Under the pieces are notes generated by a model, which did not search any database, had not been told where the DNA came from, and saw only the letters and a list, made by a program, of their open reading frames with translations. The translations under genes were made by a program, and so were the position numbers. DNA of 64,000 nucleotides, from contig LNAC01000102.1 of assembly GCA_002007465.1 (NCBI GenBank), forward strand, positions 1,975,703-2,039,702, read 5' to 3'. Source of the stretch: Ailurus styani (taxonomy: Eukaryota; Chordata; Mammalia; Carnivora; Ailuridae). Of this stretch, positions 21,560-31,739 are shown piece by piece (the stretch's first letter is position 1; each line of letters opens with the position of its first letter).

Positions 21560-22320
21560 ATGGCACTGGTAAACAGCTCTGGTTCTTTTGTGGGGGTCTT
21601 CCTTGTCCCTCAGCCTAACACTCTCCTCTCTCTACTCTAGAGTCTAAGAGAAAGCTCATCCTTTGGTATCCCAGTGGCATGAAAACTTCACCTCTCACAT
21701 TGTTAGTAAGGTGGCAGGGGGGTGCTGTGTCCAAGTCCACGCCCCTATGCTGGTAGTGTAGGTGGACAGCACAAAAATGACGTCCACCAGCATCTCCATC
21801 TCCAGGGAGCTTCAACTGTCCCTGCCCGTCCAGAAGATGATTTTAGATTAGCAAATGAATCTCCTTCACATATACTCTATCCACTTTACAAACCGCTGTT
21901 TCTTCACTGGTTCTTGGACAAGTTGAGACCGCACAAGAGACCTTTAAAAGATTAGTCTCAGTTCTCAATAGCAAGCTGAATCACTTGGATGTCAGCCCCA
22001 TTATTTTTCTAGCCAGACATTCTTGGGGGGGGGGTCATATCTCTGGTACAAATCCTGGGGGTTGGGATGCCTAGTGTGGGGCACCAAACTCTTGCTCCTC
22101 CAGTAGAAGACTGGACTCCTGGCAAAATCTCTCCCTAATGTGTATTAGGGGTGGGATTTTTGGTGTTTTTCTCCATGTGGTTTTTCTTCCTTACAGTGGA
22201 CGAGCTATGCATCTAGTTTTCAGATCTTTTTCAGAGGAAAGGGATTCATATGTGTGTCTGTGGGTGGAGGTAATTTCAGGATCTTCCTATGCTTCCCTTT
22301 TGCAGAAGTCCAGAATGTTA
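21560..22320 (-). repeat. L1 5' UTR-like fragment (antisense)
   Basis: The layout is parallel to the 5' part of the L1 at 13.9-14.9 kb. Both share 'ttagattagcaaatgaatct' / 'taggttagtaaataaatctc', a pyrimidine-rich stretch, and a right end 'cttttgcagaagtccag' / 'cttttccagaagtccac'. It comes from a different L1 copy and is GC-richer than its surroundings. No ORF1 or ORF2 is attached. Confidence 0.6.
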
Positions 22321-23370
22321 GTTTTTTTTTTAACCCTATGATAACCCACAGCAGTATTTCCTAATTGCCTTAAAAACTCTCACAAACTTTTATACCCAGA
22401 TGCTCTACTGTCCAGTCCTCCATTATCAAATCAAGTTATCTTTTTCTCAGATGTCTGAGAAAATACTTAGCTTTCATATAGGACTATATATATTATTAGC
22501 AAGAGGAGACTTACCTAGAAGATGCAGACCTATATCTATTATTAAAACTTTGATCCACTGTGGTTATCAAGAGTGCATACTGGTAAACCAAAGAACTGCA
22601 TTATGAACATCAGAACGGTTCTTTGTTTCTCTTCTAAAGAGAATGGCTCTGGTTTTGCTGGCACCAAAGGAAGTCAGAAAGGATACCTAGAGACAGCCAA
22701 TCAAGTGTCCCCAGAGAAACACTGCATGAAGAGATAGAAATTGTGCACAATTAGTAAATAACCGTGGATGTTAAAGATTCTACATAATAGCAGACTTCAT
22801 TCAGATGCAAACAGAAGCACACCACTTTGCAACTAGTTAACAAATGATTTAGATAAAAGGAGTAACCATTTCAAAAGAGGATAGCTTGTGGCAAGAATAG
22901 GGTCAGGTGTGAGAAGATCAACTGAACAGTAGAATCTAGCCCTGTTTGAATAAGGCAGGCTATTGGTGATCCTCTGTCCTATCTCACCCAAAGGTGCACT
23001 TTGTTTGATTAGCATAGGTTTTAAAAACTTGAAGATAAATGCTTTAATGGGGCACTAATACTCCCAGTTTATTACGTCACATTCTATGATCACATATTCA
23101 TCCCATTTATACACTTAAGGTGCCTGCATGGCTTCTGTGTGCATTTGAACTTGTGACCCAAGAGGGTATTTTTATATGTTCCTTGAGAGAAGTGAGAAGC
23201 TTATATCAAATCATCATTGATATGCTTTGTAGTTTGTTCTATGTAATCATGCTTTGCTCATCATATTAATAGTGAATGGTGCATAGTTCATATTACATAG
23301 GTATTTTTTAAATAGGTGCTTCTGTTATTTTATAAAGTCTCCAGTTAAAAACCCTTTCAGATATTTATTT
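22321..23370. other. No recognised feature
   Basis: No gene or named repeat. Short open frames are below 70 codons and unconvincing. Confidence 0.45.
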
Positions 23371-23450
23371 TATATATATACACATATATGTATATATATA
23401 TGTTATGTATATATGTATTTATATATATGTGTGTGTGTGTGTGTATATAC
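23371..23450. repeat. AT-rich (TATATG)/(TG)n microsatellite
   Basis: Alternating TATA and TG dinucleotides over about 80 bp, ending in (GT)8. Confidence 0.9.
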
Positions 23451-23582
23451 CTTAATGATCATTGGAGTTGAGATGCTTTCAAATAATCCTCAACGTAAAA
23501 TGCCATCTCAACTATAATTTGTGAAGCCTTCATTATACTGCAGAAAGTAACACCTGTGGTTCTTCTTTTCTCCCGTTTTTCT

Positions 23583-23806
23583 CCCCCATTCGTTTTTTTT
23601 TTTTTTAAGATTTTATTTATTTATTTGACACACAGAGAAAGATTACACGTAGGCAGAGAGGCAGGCAGAGAGACAGGGAGAGGAGGAAGCAGGCTCCCTG
23701 CTGAGCAGATAGCCCGATGTGGGCCTCAGTCCCAGGACGCTGAGATCATGACCTGAGCTGAAGGCAGAGGCTTAACCCACTGAGCCACCCAGGTGCCCCC
23801 CCATTC
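23583..23806 (-). mobile_element. CAN-SINE (antisense)
   Basis: A T-run, 'aagattttatttatttattt', 'gaagcaggctccctgctgag', 'gagatcatgacctgagctga' and the head 'cactgagccacccaggtgcc'. The TSD 'cccccattc' lies at 23583-23591 and 23798-23806. A young mustelid-like copy. Confidence 0.95.
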
Positions 23807-23860
23807 TTTTTTGAGTCCAGCTTTTGCCCTGACACCAGTGTGTTTCCTACTTTTCATCAG

Positions 23861-24104
23861 AACTGAAGTCATTTCGGGGCACCTGAGTGGCTCAGTCAGT
23901 TAAGTGTCTGCTTTGGCTCAGGTCATGATCTCAGGGTCCTGGGACAGGGATCCACCTCTGGCTTTCTGCTCAGCAAGGAGTTTGCTTCTCCCTCTCACTC
24001 TCCTTCTGTGTGCTCTCTTTCTCTCTCTCTCAAATAAATAAATAATCTTAAAACAACAACAACAACAACGACGACAACAAACAAACAAAAACTGAAGTCA
24101 TTTC
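23861..24104 (+). mobile_element. CAN-SINE with (CAA)n tail and 15-bp TSD
   Basis: The head is 'cacctgagtggctcagtcag', the body 'ggtcatgatctcagggtcct', and the tail 'caaataaataaataatct' has expanded to (AAC)n/(GAC)n. A perfect TSD 'aactgaagtcatttc' lies at 23861-23875 and 24090-24104. Confidence 0.95.
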
Positions 24105-24260
24105 TCCCTAATTCTGGTTAACATCCTATCCTTCTCAACAGGGTGAACATTCCTTCCCCAAGGAAAGATTTATTCAGGGGTAACAAGTTATTCCAGTTTT
24201 TTGTTCATTAATTATGTCATGAGTCACCGAACATTTTTTTGTGAAATGCCTCCTAAAAGA

Positions 24261-24388
24261 ATATATATATACAAACACATGTATATATGTATACAAACAC
24301 ATCCACAAAGATATATACATAAATATATGAATACATGAATCTATAGCTATAAATACATATAAGTGTATATGTGTACATGTGTTTATAT
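24261..24388. repeat. AT-rich (TATACA)-like tandem region
   Basis: Imperfect repeats of 'atatatgtatacaaacacat' type; low complexity. Confidence 0.75.
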
Positions 24389-24454
24389 TTTCTCCTCCAT
24401 AAGCACCCTTCATAGAGAAAGGTATTTGATAAGAGCCTACTTTTCAGGTGATTT

Positions 24455-24650
24455 ATCTACTCAACTCTCACCACAATGCTATCAGTTAGGTATTTTAAAT
24501 TTTAAAAATAATATTTATAATTGAGGAACTTGAAGTTGGAACGGGTTCATTTTTTTCCCAGGTCACCTAAGTAGTGACTAGCAGAGCCAGGACGTGAATG
24601 TCTAAGTCTATTATGTTTCTATTTCATCATGCTATTTCATGTTAATTACT
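24455..24650 (-). repeat. MIR SINE (antisense)
   Basis: The reverse MIR order is visible: 'caactctcaccacaatgct', 'gaggaacttgaag', 'aggtcacctaagtagtgac', 'cagagccaggacgtgaatg' and 'tcatgctatttcatg'. Confidence 0.75.
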
Positions 24651-25800
24651 GCAACACAGGTTAAGATAGATCAGATTTCAGTCTCTTTACAGTAGAAAAA
24701 CAGAAAACAGTCCACTTTGTTATATTGTATATGCTTTTACTATCTAAAGAAAGAAATGCAAAATCTTTTAATGTTTTATTTTGTCATTAATGCAAACAGA
24801 AGAGTAGCAAGATGTTTTGAATGATTTTTGCTTAGTTTTTAATAGATAATGAAATTATAATCTCTATCTGCTGAAGAAGAGAAATGACTTTACATTGAGA
24901 TGTGCATCAAAAGTAACTTAGAGTAGCAGATCCTTGTCATATCTCTGAGACTTGTCTTGTCAATCATTACCTGTCAAGAGTGTTCATCCTGTCACTTTGA
25001 TTAAAGGTAACAAAACTTGTTTGATGGTCTTTCTCTTGAAGAAGAATGTTGGAAATGATTTGTCCCTGTAAACAAGGGGAAAATACTTGTCATCATTTAT
25101 TTTGGCAAAGTATTGAGATATCTTAATTGAAAATAACAAAGGGAAGAGTTTTTTTTTTTTTAATGTTTTGAATTTTTGATGGAGGAAAGAGTCCCTATGG
25201 ATTTACTCTGCTAGGTATTCTTTTGGGGACTTGATTTCTGGAATCCACAACAGAAGTAAAATTGGCATTAATTTACATTTGTTTGCTTATTTTTCAAATC
25301 AAATATGTTAAAAATTCATAATATTTATGTCCTAGTTCTGTTGATTGATATATATGTGAAACATGGATCATAAAAGTTTGTTATAAAATAATTTAATAAC
25401 ATAATTACTTTGTTTCTTATGCCAAGAGAGAAAAGAGAAGAAGAGAGTACACAGTCAAGTATAGGAGCTTAATCTTTCCTCTCTTTTGTGCTGGAAAAGA
25501 ATAGATTTCCATGATGTCACTATAAGTATTTTCAATCTGTATCTTTGTGTCATATATAGACAGGGTTATAGATTTATGCTTGCAGCAATTCAGTTTAAAA
25601 TTTTCCCATCGCAAAACACCAACAGACTGAAAAATTGCAACACACAACTTTTAAATTACAAACTTGTGCCTGTAAGAATGGAAGAAAATCCATAGTAAAA
25701 AAGAAGTAAGCAACTACAAAATAGTTTAAAAATCACAGGTGAACACCGAGCTGTCTTGGGGACATCTGGCTATACCAGGAAATTAGAACTTTGAGTTTTA
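24651..25800. other. AT-rich, no recognised feature
   Basis: About 1.1 kb without recognisable repeat or gene; only short chance open frames. Confidence 0.45.
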
Positions 25801-26201
25801 AAGTCTTTGAAGAGTGGGGCACCTGGGCACCCTCCAGCTCAGGTCATGATCTCAGGGTCCTGGGATGGAGCCTGTGTCTGGGTCCCTGCTCAGCAGGCAG
25901 TCGGCTTTTCCCTATCCTTCTGCACCTCCACCTCCTACTGCCATTCCCTCTCTCTCTCTCTCTCAAATAAACAAAATCTTTAAAAAAAAAAAAANCTTTG
26001 AAGAGTGGGGCACCTGGGCACCCTCCAGCTCAGGTCATGATCTCAGGGTCCTGGGATGGAGCCTGTGTCTGGGTCCCTGCTCAGCAGGCAGTCGGCTTTT
26101 CCCTATCCTTCTGCACCTCCACCTCCTACTGCCATTCCCTCTCTCTCTCTCTCTCTCAAATAAACAAAATCTTAAAAAAAAAAAAAAAGTCTTTGAAGAG
26201 T
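25801..26201 (+). mobile_element. One CAN-SINE represented twice around an 'n'
   Basis: A SINE (head degraded to 'cacctgggcaccctccagctc', tail AAATAAACAAAATC plus poly-A) is flanked by the TSD 'aagtctttgaagagt' at 25801-25815 and 26187-26201. Between these, the 191-bp segment from 25,805 is repeated from 25,996, right after the 'n' at 25,995. The copies differ only by one CT unit and one T. The second copy carries the left flank 'ctttgaagagt' but not the bases beyond it. This is best read as one SINE at an unmerged contig overlap. Confidence 0.85.
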
Positions 26202-26589
26202 ACATGGAAAAATAATCTCTGGCCCAAACAGAGGAGGGGAAGGGGACCCTTAATGATGCTTGCATCCAAAATCTACAACTTAGTGAAACTGCAAAGACCT
26301 TCACCAAATAACAAAGGGAGATGCTGATGGAACTTGCCTTTGGCAGCAAACCACATACTTTCCCTCCTGTAACTAAGACAAAACTTTGTCCTATGTGACC
26401 CAGAAAATCCCAGTCTGAGAAATAAATTCAGAGTGGTCCTACTTTGGTAAAGCTCTGTTATGCCTGCCCAAAGCTAACTCAAATCCTCATTGGAGAAATC
26501 TACAGTCAACTCAGGCCTCTCAGTTCTTATACATTGAGGTCATAAAAATACCAGTTTTATACTTCAAATTACAAAGCAGATGAGAAAAT

Positions 26590-27583
26590 AACAAACCATA
26601 AGCAAGAGTTAGTAGAAACAATCAATAGCAGAACTGGAAAAAGATATTTAAATAATTAGGACTTATCAAATTTAAAATATAAAATAACTATGATTAAAAG
26701 TTAAACAAATAAAAGAATTGAAAATATGATCAAGGACAGTGAGGCTAACAAAACTTATCTGGAATTGATTTTAGAGAACTAAATATGTTGTCTAGAAATA
26801 AAAATAATGTAAATTAAAAACAGCAGAATTAATAAGCAGTAAATTAGGCATAAGTAAGAGAAGACTAGTGAACTGGATCTTAGATGAAGAAATTCTCTAG
26901 AAACAGAGAAGAGATATGAAGTGGATTAATGTAGAAGGAAGGTTAAGAGACGTAGTGGACCAAATAAAAAGGCCAGTGCTACGTTTTATCAGTTATAAGA
27001 GAAGTGGGAAAAGCCAATGGTTAAATACATAAATGCTGAGTATATTATCCAGAATCAATAGAAGACACAGAACACCCAGATTCAGGAAACCTTATAAAAC
27101 CTACAGTAAGATAGGGGTGCCTGGATGGCTCAGTCGTTAAGTGTCTGCCTCCTGCTCAGGCCCTGATATCAGGGTCCTGAGAGGGTCCACATGGGGATCC
27201 TTGCTCAGCAGGAAGTCTGCTTCTTTCTCTCCCATTCATCCTGTTTGTGTTCCCTCTCTCGCTGTCTCTCTCTCTGTCAAATAAATAAAATCTTAAAAAA
27301 AACAAACACAAAACACTAAGATAAATATAAGATAATGGACACTTGGACACATGTTTATATCAAAATCAAAGAGGTGTTTCACGCAAGTATTTATTTTAAG
27401 AAGAAAAAGAAAAGATCAATCAGTTACAAAGGAACAACAATTAGAATGACATCTGATTTTTAACAGTAAAATATGTCACGAAAAGTGGAATAACATAATC
27501 AAATTACTGAGAATAAAAGTAACTTAGTCTTAATCCTATACCTAACTGAACTTCCAATAAAGGAAAATTTTCAAATTTTAATG
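26590..27583 (+). repeat. Ancient L1M/HAL1 ORF1 region (sense)
   Basis: Decayed L1 ORF1-type sequence: 'aaaatatgatcaagg', 'tccagaatcaatagaagacac', 'cacccagattcaggaaac', 'cagttacaaaggaacaacaa' and 'aatcctatacctaactgaa'. The last two match the conserved 'YKGTTIR...' and 'ILYPA' regions of ancient L1/HAL1 ORF1. All frames are broken. It is split by the SINE at 27,114-27,312 and continues after the LTR at 27,584-28,042. Confidence 0.7.
27103..27323 (+). mobile_element. CAN-SINE in L1M
   Basis: The head is 'tgcctggatggctcagtcgt' and the tail 'caaataaataaaatc' plus A-rich. The TSD 'acagtaagata' (27103-27113) matches 'acactaagata' (27313-27323) with one mismatch. Confidence 0.9.
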
Positions 27584-28042
27584 TTTGTGGGCCCTGCTTC
27601 TGGGTTTGCAGGGAAGCTATACGTTAATTTTTGTCAAGATTAGAATGACTTAACCATACTTCAAAGCATGGGCTCTATTTCTGCCTGGAGCACACATTGT
27701 ACATCTGCTTCATTAGCAAATAACCTAAAAGAAACATTTCAAACTGAAGGTAAGAGTAAAAATCTCCTTAGGGTTCCCATACTTCTGAAGTCTGTAACCT
27801 TGCACATACTAAAAGGATAAGATAAGTTTGTAATTTTCTGGAATGTCTTACGTCATGATGATTTGTAACTTTTGACATAACAAAAAACATATATAGCCCT
27901 GTATTAAACTTTCCTTCTCTGAAGCACTCTCTTCTTTGGGAAAAATATGTATCCTGGCAGCTGTTTTAACTTGAGCTCAATAAAACTTTTTCTTATCTCT
28001 TTAAAATTTCAAAAAAGGCTTGTTCATTTTGTATCAACAGTT
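27584..28042 (+). mobile_element. ERV1-like solo LTR
   Basis: This 460-bp block interrupts the L1M/HAL1 element. It has LTR architecture: a start 'tgtgggccctgcttctggg', a TATA-like 'aacatatatagccctgtatt' near 27,887, a polyadenylation signal 'gctcaataaaact' near 27,977, and a terminal 'caaca'. The layout (TATA, about 85 bp, AATAAA) is that of a gammaretrovirus-like (ERV1) LTR. 'gttt' occurs at both edges, compatible with a 4-bp TSD. No internal viral sequence is present and I cannot name the family. Confidence 0.55.
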
Positions 28043-28730
28043 TCACTTAATAATAAGGATGAAATAAATATATTTTCATAAAAATGTGGAGTGTTTCTAC
28101 TAGATTCTTGCCAAAGTAACTTTCAAGATTGTACTTCAGGAAAAAGACACAAATCTGAAAGTTAGCACTGAGAGCAAGAAGGAATGGTAAACAACAACAA
28201 AAAACCTGATAACCATGGTTATTTCTAAATAAATGTTTTTGTATAAAAATAATATTGTTATACAACATAGGGGATAAAAACTAAAGAACTAAATCATTGA
28301 AATAATAAGGCAAATTTGTAATTAAAGTCCTTGTGTTGCTAACAAGAAAACTGAGATTTTCATTAACTTTGGGATTTAGGTAAAATATGTACATATTAAA
28401 AGTCAAGAAATCGCTGAAAGAAAAGAAGTAGAATATAGCATTTCTATTATGGAAGTAAAAAAAGGGGAGTGGTAAAAGAATTTAAAAATCCAAAATCGAC
28501 TAAGCATAAAAAAAGAGCGTATGTAGAAAGAGAAGATTAAATTCATCAGGAATACAAACCATTTATAAACTTAAATGTACCTAATAAAGCCTCAAAATAT
28601 AGAAAGCAAGAATTGACAGAACTACCGAGTTGATAAATCCAAGAGTAAGAGATTTTTGAAAAATTCTCAGTAACTGATAGATTAATAAAGTAACCATATG
28701 TAAGGATATAATAGATTTGAACTTTTTTTT
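28043..28730 (+). repeat. Ancient L1M/HAL1, inter-ORF and ORF2 5' region
   Basis: It resumes with 'aaggatgaaataaatatatt' and continues through 'ttgtacttcaggaaaaagac', 'attcatcaggaatacaaacc', 'cttaaatgtacctaataaag' and 'cagtaactgatagattaa'. The last three are the endonuclease-domain region of old L1 ORF2. No open frame. Confidence 0.7.
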
Positions 28731-28744
28731 TGCTTTTTTCCCTC

Positions 28745-29165
28745 AGATAATAACTTATTTTGAACTTCCTTCAGTCTCTACCCAAATTGTACCTCCTGAA
28801 AAGTGTTATCCAGCATGTCTAGTCTTCTTTCCTTATTCCCATCATTCTTTATTCTCTGTTCTAGGTTAATTCACTTTTATAGCTTTTTTATTAAATGACC
28901 ATATGCAAGTATTTACATGTATATGTCCTTTTCCCTTTACTCCTTATGTTCCATGTGCCTAGAACACAGCCTGGTATACTGTGGGTGTTTAATAAATGTT
29001 TCTTAAATAAATGGTCTCACGGTCCTGGCAATGTTGTTCTCTTTATGGGTAAACTCCTGCTTGTCTCTTTAGCATTCAGCTTTCAGATTCCTCAAGAAAT
29101 CTTGTCTTGCTTCCCCAGCCTAGGTTAGATCCCTCTGTTTTATACCTCTATAACACTGTATAATG
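28745..29165 (+). repeat. L2 LINE 3' fragments
   Basis: The L2 3' end 'tgtgcctagaacacagcctgg' and 'gtgtttaataaatgtttc' closes at about 29,015. A second L2-like piece ('attcctcaagaaatcttgtc', 'tatacctctataacactg') follows to about 29,165. Confidence 0.6.
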
Positions 29166-29670
29166 CCCTTTTGTAAATTCACTCAATCATTCGCTCAACA
29201 ATTATTTGAGCATCAAATATGTTCCAGTCCCTGTTTTAGACCTTAGGGATGCGGTAGTGAACACAACAGACATAGTCTCAGCTGTTCTGAAGTTTACATC
29301 TAGGGTGGTGGGGTTGGAGGGCAGACAAGAAGGAAACAGGTAAGTACATAGTACTTCATAGAATTGTAAGTAGTGTGAGGAAAAATGAAGCAGGATTAGG
29401 GAGATGAGAGAGCCAAGAAAATAGTAAACGTGACTCTTTTACGTAGAGGACCAGGTAAGTCTTCATGCATTAGATGTTTTAGAAGAGAATCCGTAAGTAA
29501 ATAAAAGGTTGGCTCTGAGCATAAGCGGAGGAATAGTGACCGGGTCAGAGGAAACATCAAGTGGGAACACGTTGAAGCAATAATGTTCTTAAAGTGTTCT
29601 AGGAACAGCAATGAGCCCAGTGTGGGCGGAGCCGAATGAACAAGAGAAAGGTCAGTAAGAGATGAAGAGA
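29166..29670 (-). repeat. Ancient LINE (L2-like), antisense, part 1
   Basis: It opens with the antisense 3' end ('caacaattatttgagcatc', 'cagtccctgttttagacc', 'gtgaacacaacagacatag'). It continues inward ('gaaaaatgaagcaggattag', 'aggaacagcaatgagccc', 'agtgtgggcggagccgaatg'). It is interrupted at about 29,670 by the block described next and resumes near 30,385. Confidence 0.6.
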
Positions 29671-29837
29671 GACTTTTTTTGGACTTCTTTGACAAGTGAT
29701 ATCCTTTTAGTATATAGAGATATCACTGGGATGGGGGAAGGGAAGGGAANTAAAGAGAGACTTTTTTTGGACTTTTTTGACAAGTGATATCCTTTTAGTA
29801 TATAGAGATATCACTGGGATGGGGGAAGGGAAGGGAA
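29665..29837. repeat. 85-bp segment duplicated across an 'n'
   Basis: A segment starting 'agagagactttttttggact' and ending 'gggggaagggaagggaa' appears at about 29665-29749 and again at 29753-29837. A single 'n' at 29750 lies between. The copies differ at one visible position (ggacttc/ggacttt). Probably an unmerged contig overlap. Confidence 0.8.
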
Positions 29838-30360
29838 AGCGGACATACTCCTAGGAACCCCGGATTCTGGAGGTGCAGCCTCAAGAACAGCCGCGAGGTG
29901 GCGCCAGGCTGCCCAGGCCGCTCCAGGACGTTCAGAGCTGGGAGCTGGGAGTCTTAAGTCATTCCAGGGAACTCCCTCCCCACAGGGCTGGTGGGGCCGG
30001 AAACCCCCTCTTTCAAAGCCCAGGGTGGGTTTGCTCCAGGCCAAGGATCCCAGGCCCAGGGTGCGGGCCCTGGCCTCAGTGGTGCGCTTGTGTTCCGGCT
30101 GCAGTTTGACGGTCCCAGCTCAGGGGCTGGGTGCAGCCTAGCCAACTCAGCAGAAGGTCACTGAGCTCCTTTCTGGGCTACTGGGCTGCGCGGGGGCACT
30201 GACCAGGGGTCCTCAGGCAGTCAGGTCAGCGCCCGAGCTCTGCAGCTGGAAGCCGTCGCCACATCTGCTGACGGCCATCTGGGCCTCCTTCTGGAAGACC
30301 ACGTGGACGTTTTTGTGTTGCCGGAAGCACTCCTGGTAGGCACTGTGCTTAGCTAGGGAC
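29838..30360 (-). pseudogene. GC-rich insert with possible truncated retrocopy
   Basis: A GC-rich block of about 520 bp with about 22 CpGs by hand count interrupts the antisense LINE. On the minus strand an open stretch from about 30,359 to a TGA at 30,213-30,215 reads 'AYQECFRQHKNVHVVFQKEA', then 'QMAVSRCGDGFQLQSSGADL', ending 'TA'. It has no initiating Met at its upstream edge. The rest (30,212 to 29,838) would be a GC-rich 3' UTR, leading to T-runs ('gactttttttggactt') on the plus strand. 'gatgaag' occurs at both edges (29,661 and 30,366), a possible short TSD. These points fit a 5'-truncated processed pseudogene. I do not recognise the protein. A genuine terminal exon is the alternative, but no good splice acceptor is seen. 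Confidence 0.35.
29891..29905 (+). promoter_or_regulatory. CTCF-like binding motif
   Basis: 'ccgcgaggtggcgcc' matches the vertebrate CTCF core (CCRSYAGRKGGCRS) at 13 of 14 positions; only the fifth base departs. It sits in the GC-rich block, away from any promoter. Occupancy is unknown. Confidence 0.4.
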
Positions 30361-30384
30361 TAAAGGATGAAGCTGCTAAAACTT

Positions 30385-31130
30385 GATATTGTAAGGACTT
30401 CGGCTTTCACTCTAAGATACTACTACAGCTGCAGGAGGGATTTTAGTTTGAATAGGATCTCTTGTACAGAGTAAAGTCAGAGGGGAAATTAGTTATAAAG
30501 TAATTAAAAGAATGCAGATCAGAAATTATGGTGTTTTGGGATCGGAGTAGTAGCAGGAAAGGTAGTGCCAGTGGTCAAATCCTGGGCGCATTTGGAAGAC
30601 TTCGCCAGCGGGATTTGATGAGAGATTGGATACAGGATGTGAGAGAAAAAGCAGTCAATTATGAATCAGGGATCTGGCACAAGTATGGGGAAAGATGAAG
30701 CTTCACTTTATTGAGACTGGAAGACTATAGAGGAGCATAGGGAGGGAGGGGGGCTGTGTCCAGGCGGAATACAGGTTTTGGATGTGTTGAAATATCAGAA
30801 ACCCAAATGAAGAGTTTGAGTTGGAACCTGTATATAAGATTCTGGAACCAAAGGGAAAAGTGCAGGGTAGGGATGAAAATAGGGGAATTATCACTATATA
30901 GATGGTATTTAAAGCCATCTGCAGGAAGAAAAATACAAAAAAAACCCCCATGAAGTTGGATGACTCACCTGTGGGTAATTACAATATTTAAGAACTGAGA
31001 GGATGAGGAAGCACTAGCCAGGGAGGAAAACCAGAAGAGAGCAGTGATCAAAAGTGAAGTAAACGAGTGTTTTAGAAAGATAGGAAAAACATATTTTAGG
31101 GACCATATGAACAACTTTATGGAGAGTTTT
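30385..31130 (-). repeat. Ancient LINE (L2-like), antisense, part 2
   Basis: It resumes with 'attgtaaggacttcggcttt' and continues through 'ggatttgatgagagattgg', 'acaggatgtgagagaaaaag', 'tatagatggtatttaaagcc' and 'ggaaaaccagaagagagcag'. This order is familiar from an ancient mammalian interspersed repeat. The family label (L2 or another old LINE) needs checking. Confidence 0.5.
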
Positions 31131-31264
31131 CACTTTTTTTTTTTTTTGGAACTTTCAAAGGCAACAGAGAAATAATATGATAACTGGAAGGAGACAGAAT
31201 GATCAATCTGCTTGATACTCCTGTGTTTGTAAGAATGGTAAGGCTTACATGCTGAGATAACAGT

Positions 31265-31340
31265 TATGTCTAGCCTGTTTACTTTTCGCCTAGTACAATG
31301 ATTGACCCAAAGTAGGTGGGCGATTAAATATTTCTTGAGA
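31265..31340 (+). repeat. L2 3' terminus
   Basis: 'gcctagtacaatgattgacc' and 'aaagtaggtgggcgattaaa' match the 'cctagcacagtgcctggc..agtaggtgctcaataaa' pattern. Confidence 0.5.
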
Positions 31341-31735
31341 AAATAAGTACCATTTCTGTTAAAATTATGATCCAGAAATTTTTATGGTTTAATAGTATTT
31401 TCAATAGATGTTGCTTTTTATTTTAAATTGGAACAAAAATGTGCATTTGACTTTGGTAGAAAAATGATTACAGATATGATCTTCATCTACTTTGTCTACT
31501 CATCCCGTTCCCCAACTGACTTAATTATGCTAAGCACTACATACCATCTTTACTTCAGAAAAATCTGTACAGTATGACAAGTTAATTTGCTAAAAATATT
31601 AGGTGCAGATAGCTTTAATTATCTATAGCAGAGTTTTTCAAATCATGGAGAAAAGAAAGTAAATATATTTTTCTTCAGCAAAGTAGACTTTGATTTAAGT
31701 TCAGAGAGCATCGGGAAACCACTAAGTCTTTTTTC
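31341..31735. other. AT-rich, no recognised feature
   Basis: No gene or repeat recognised. Confidence 0.45.
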
Positions 31736-31739
31736 CCCC

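Noticed and set aside
24261..24388. CRISPR-like array
   Set aside because: The repeats are imperfect AT-rich microsatellite units without regular spacers, in a mammalian genome.
25805..26187. True tandem SINE duplication
   Set aside because: An 'n' sits exactly at the junction, only one pair of TSDs exists and the copies are almost identical.
29838..30360. CpG-island promoter
   Set aside because: About 22 CpGs in 520 bp of roughly 60% GC is well below the usual observed/expected threshold, and no transcription unit is visible.
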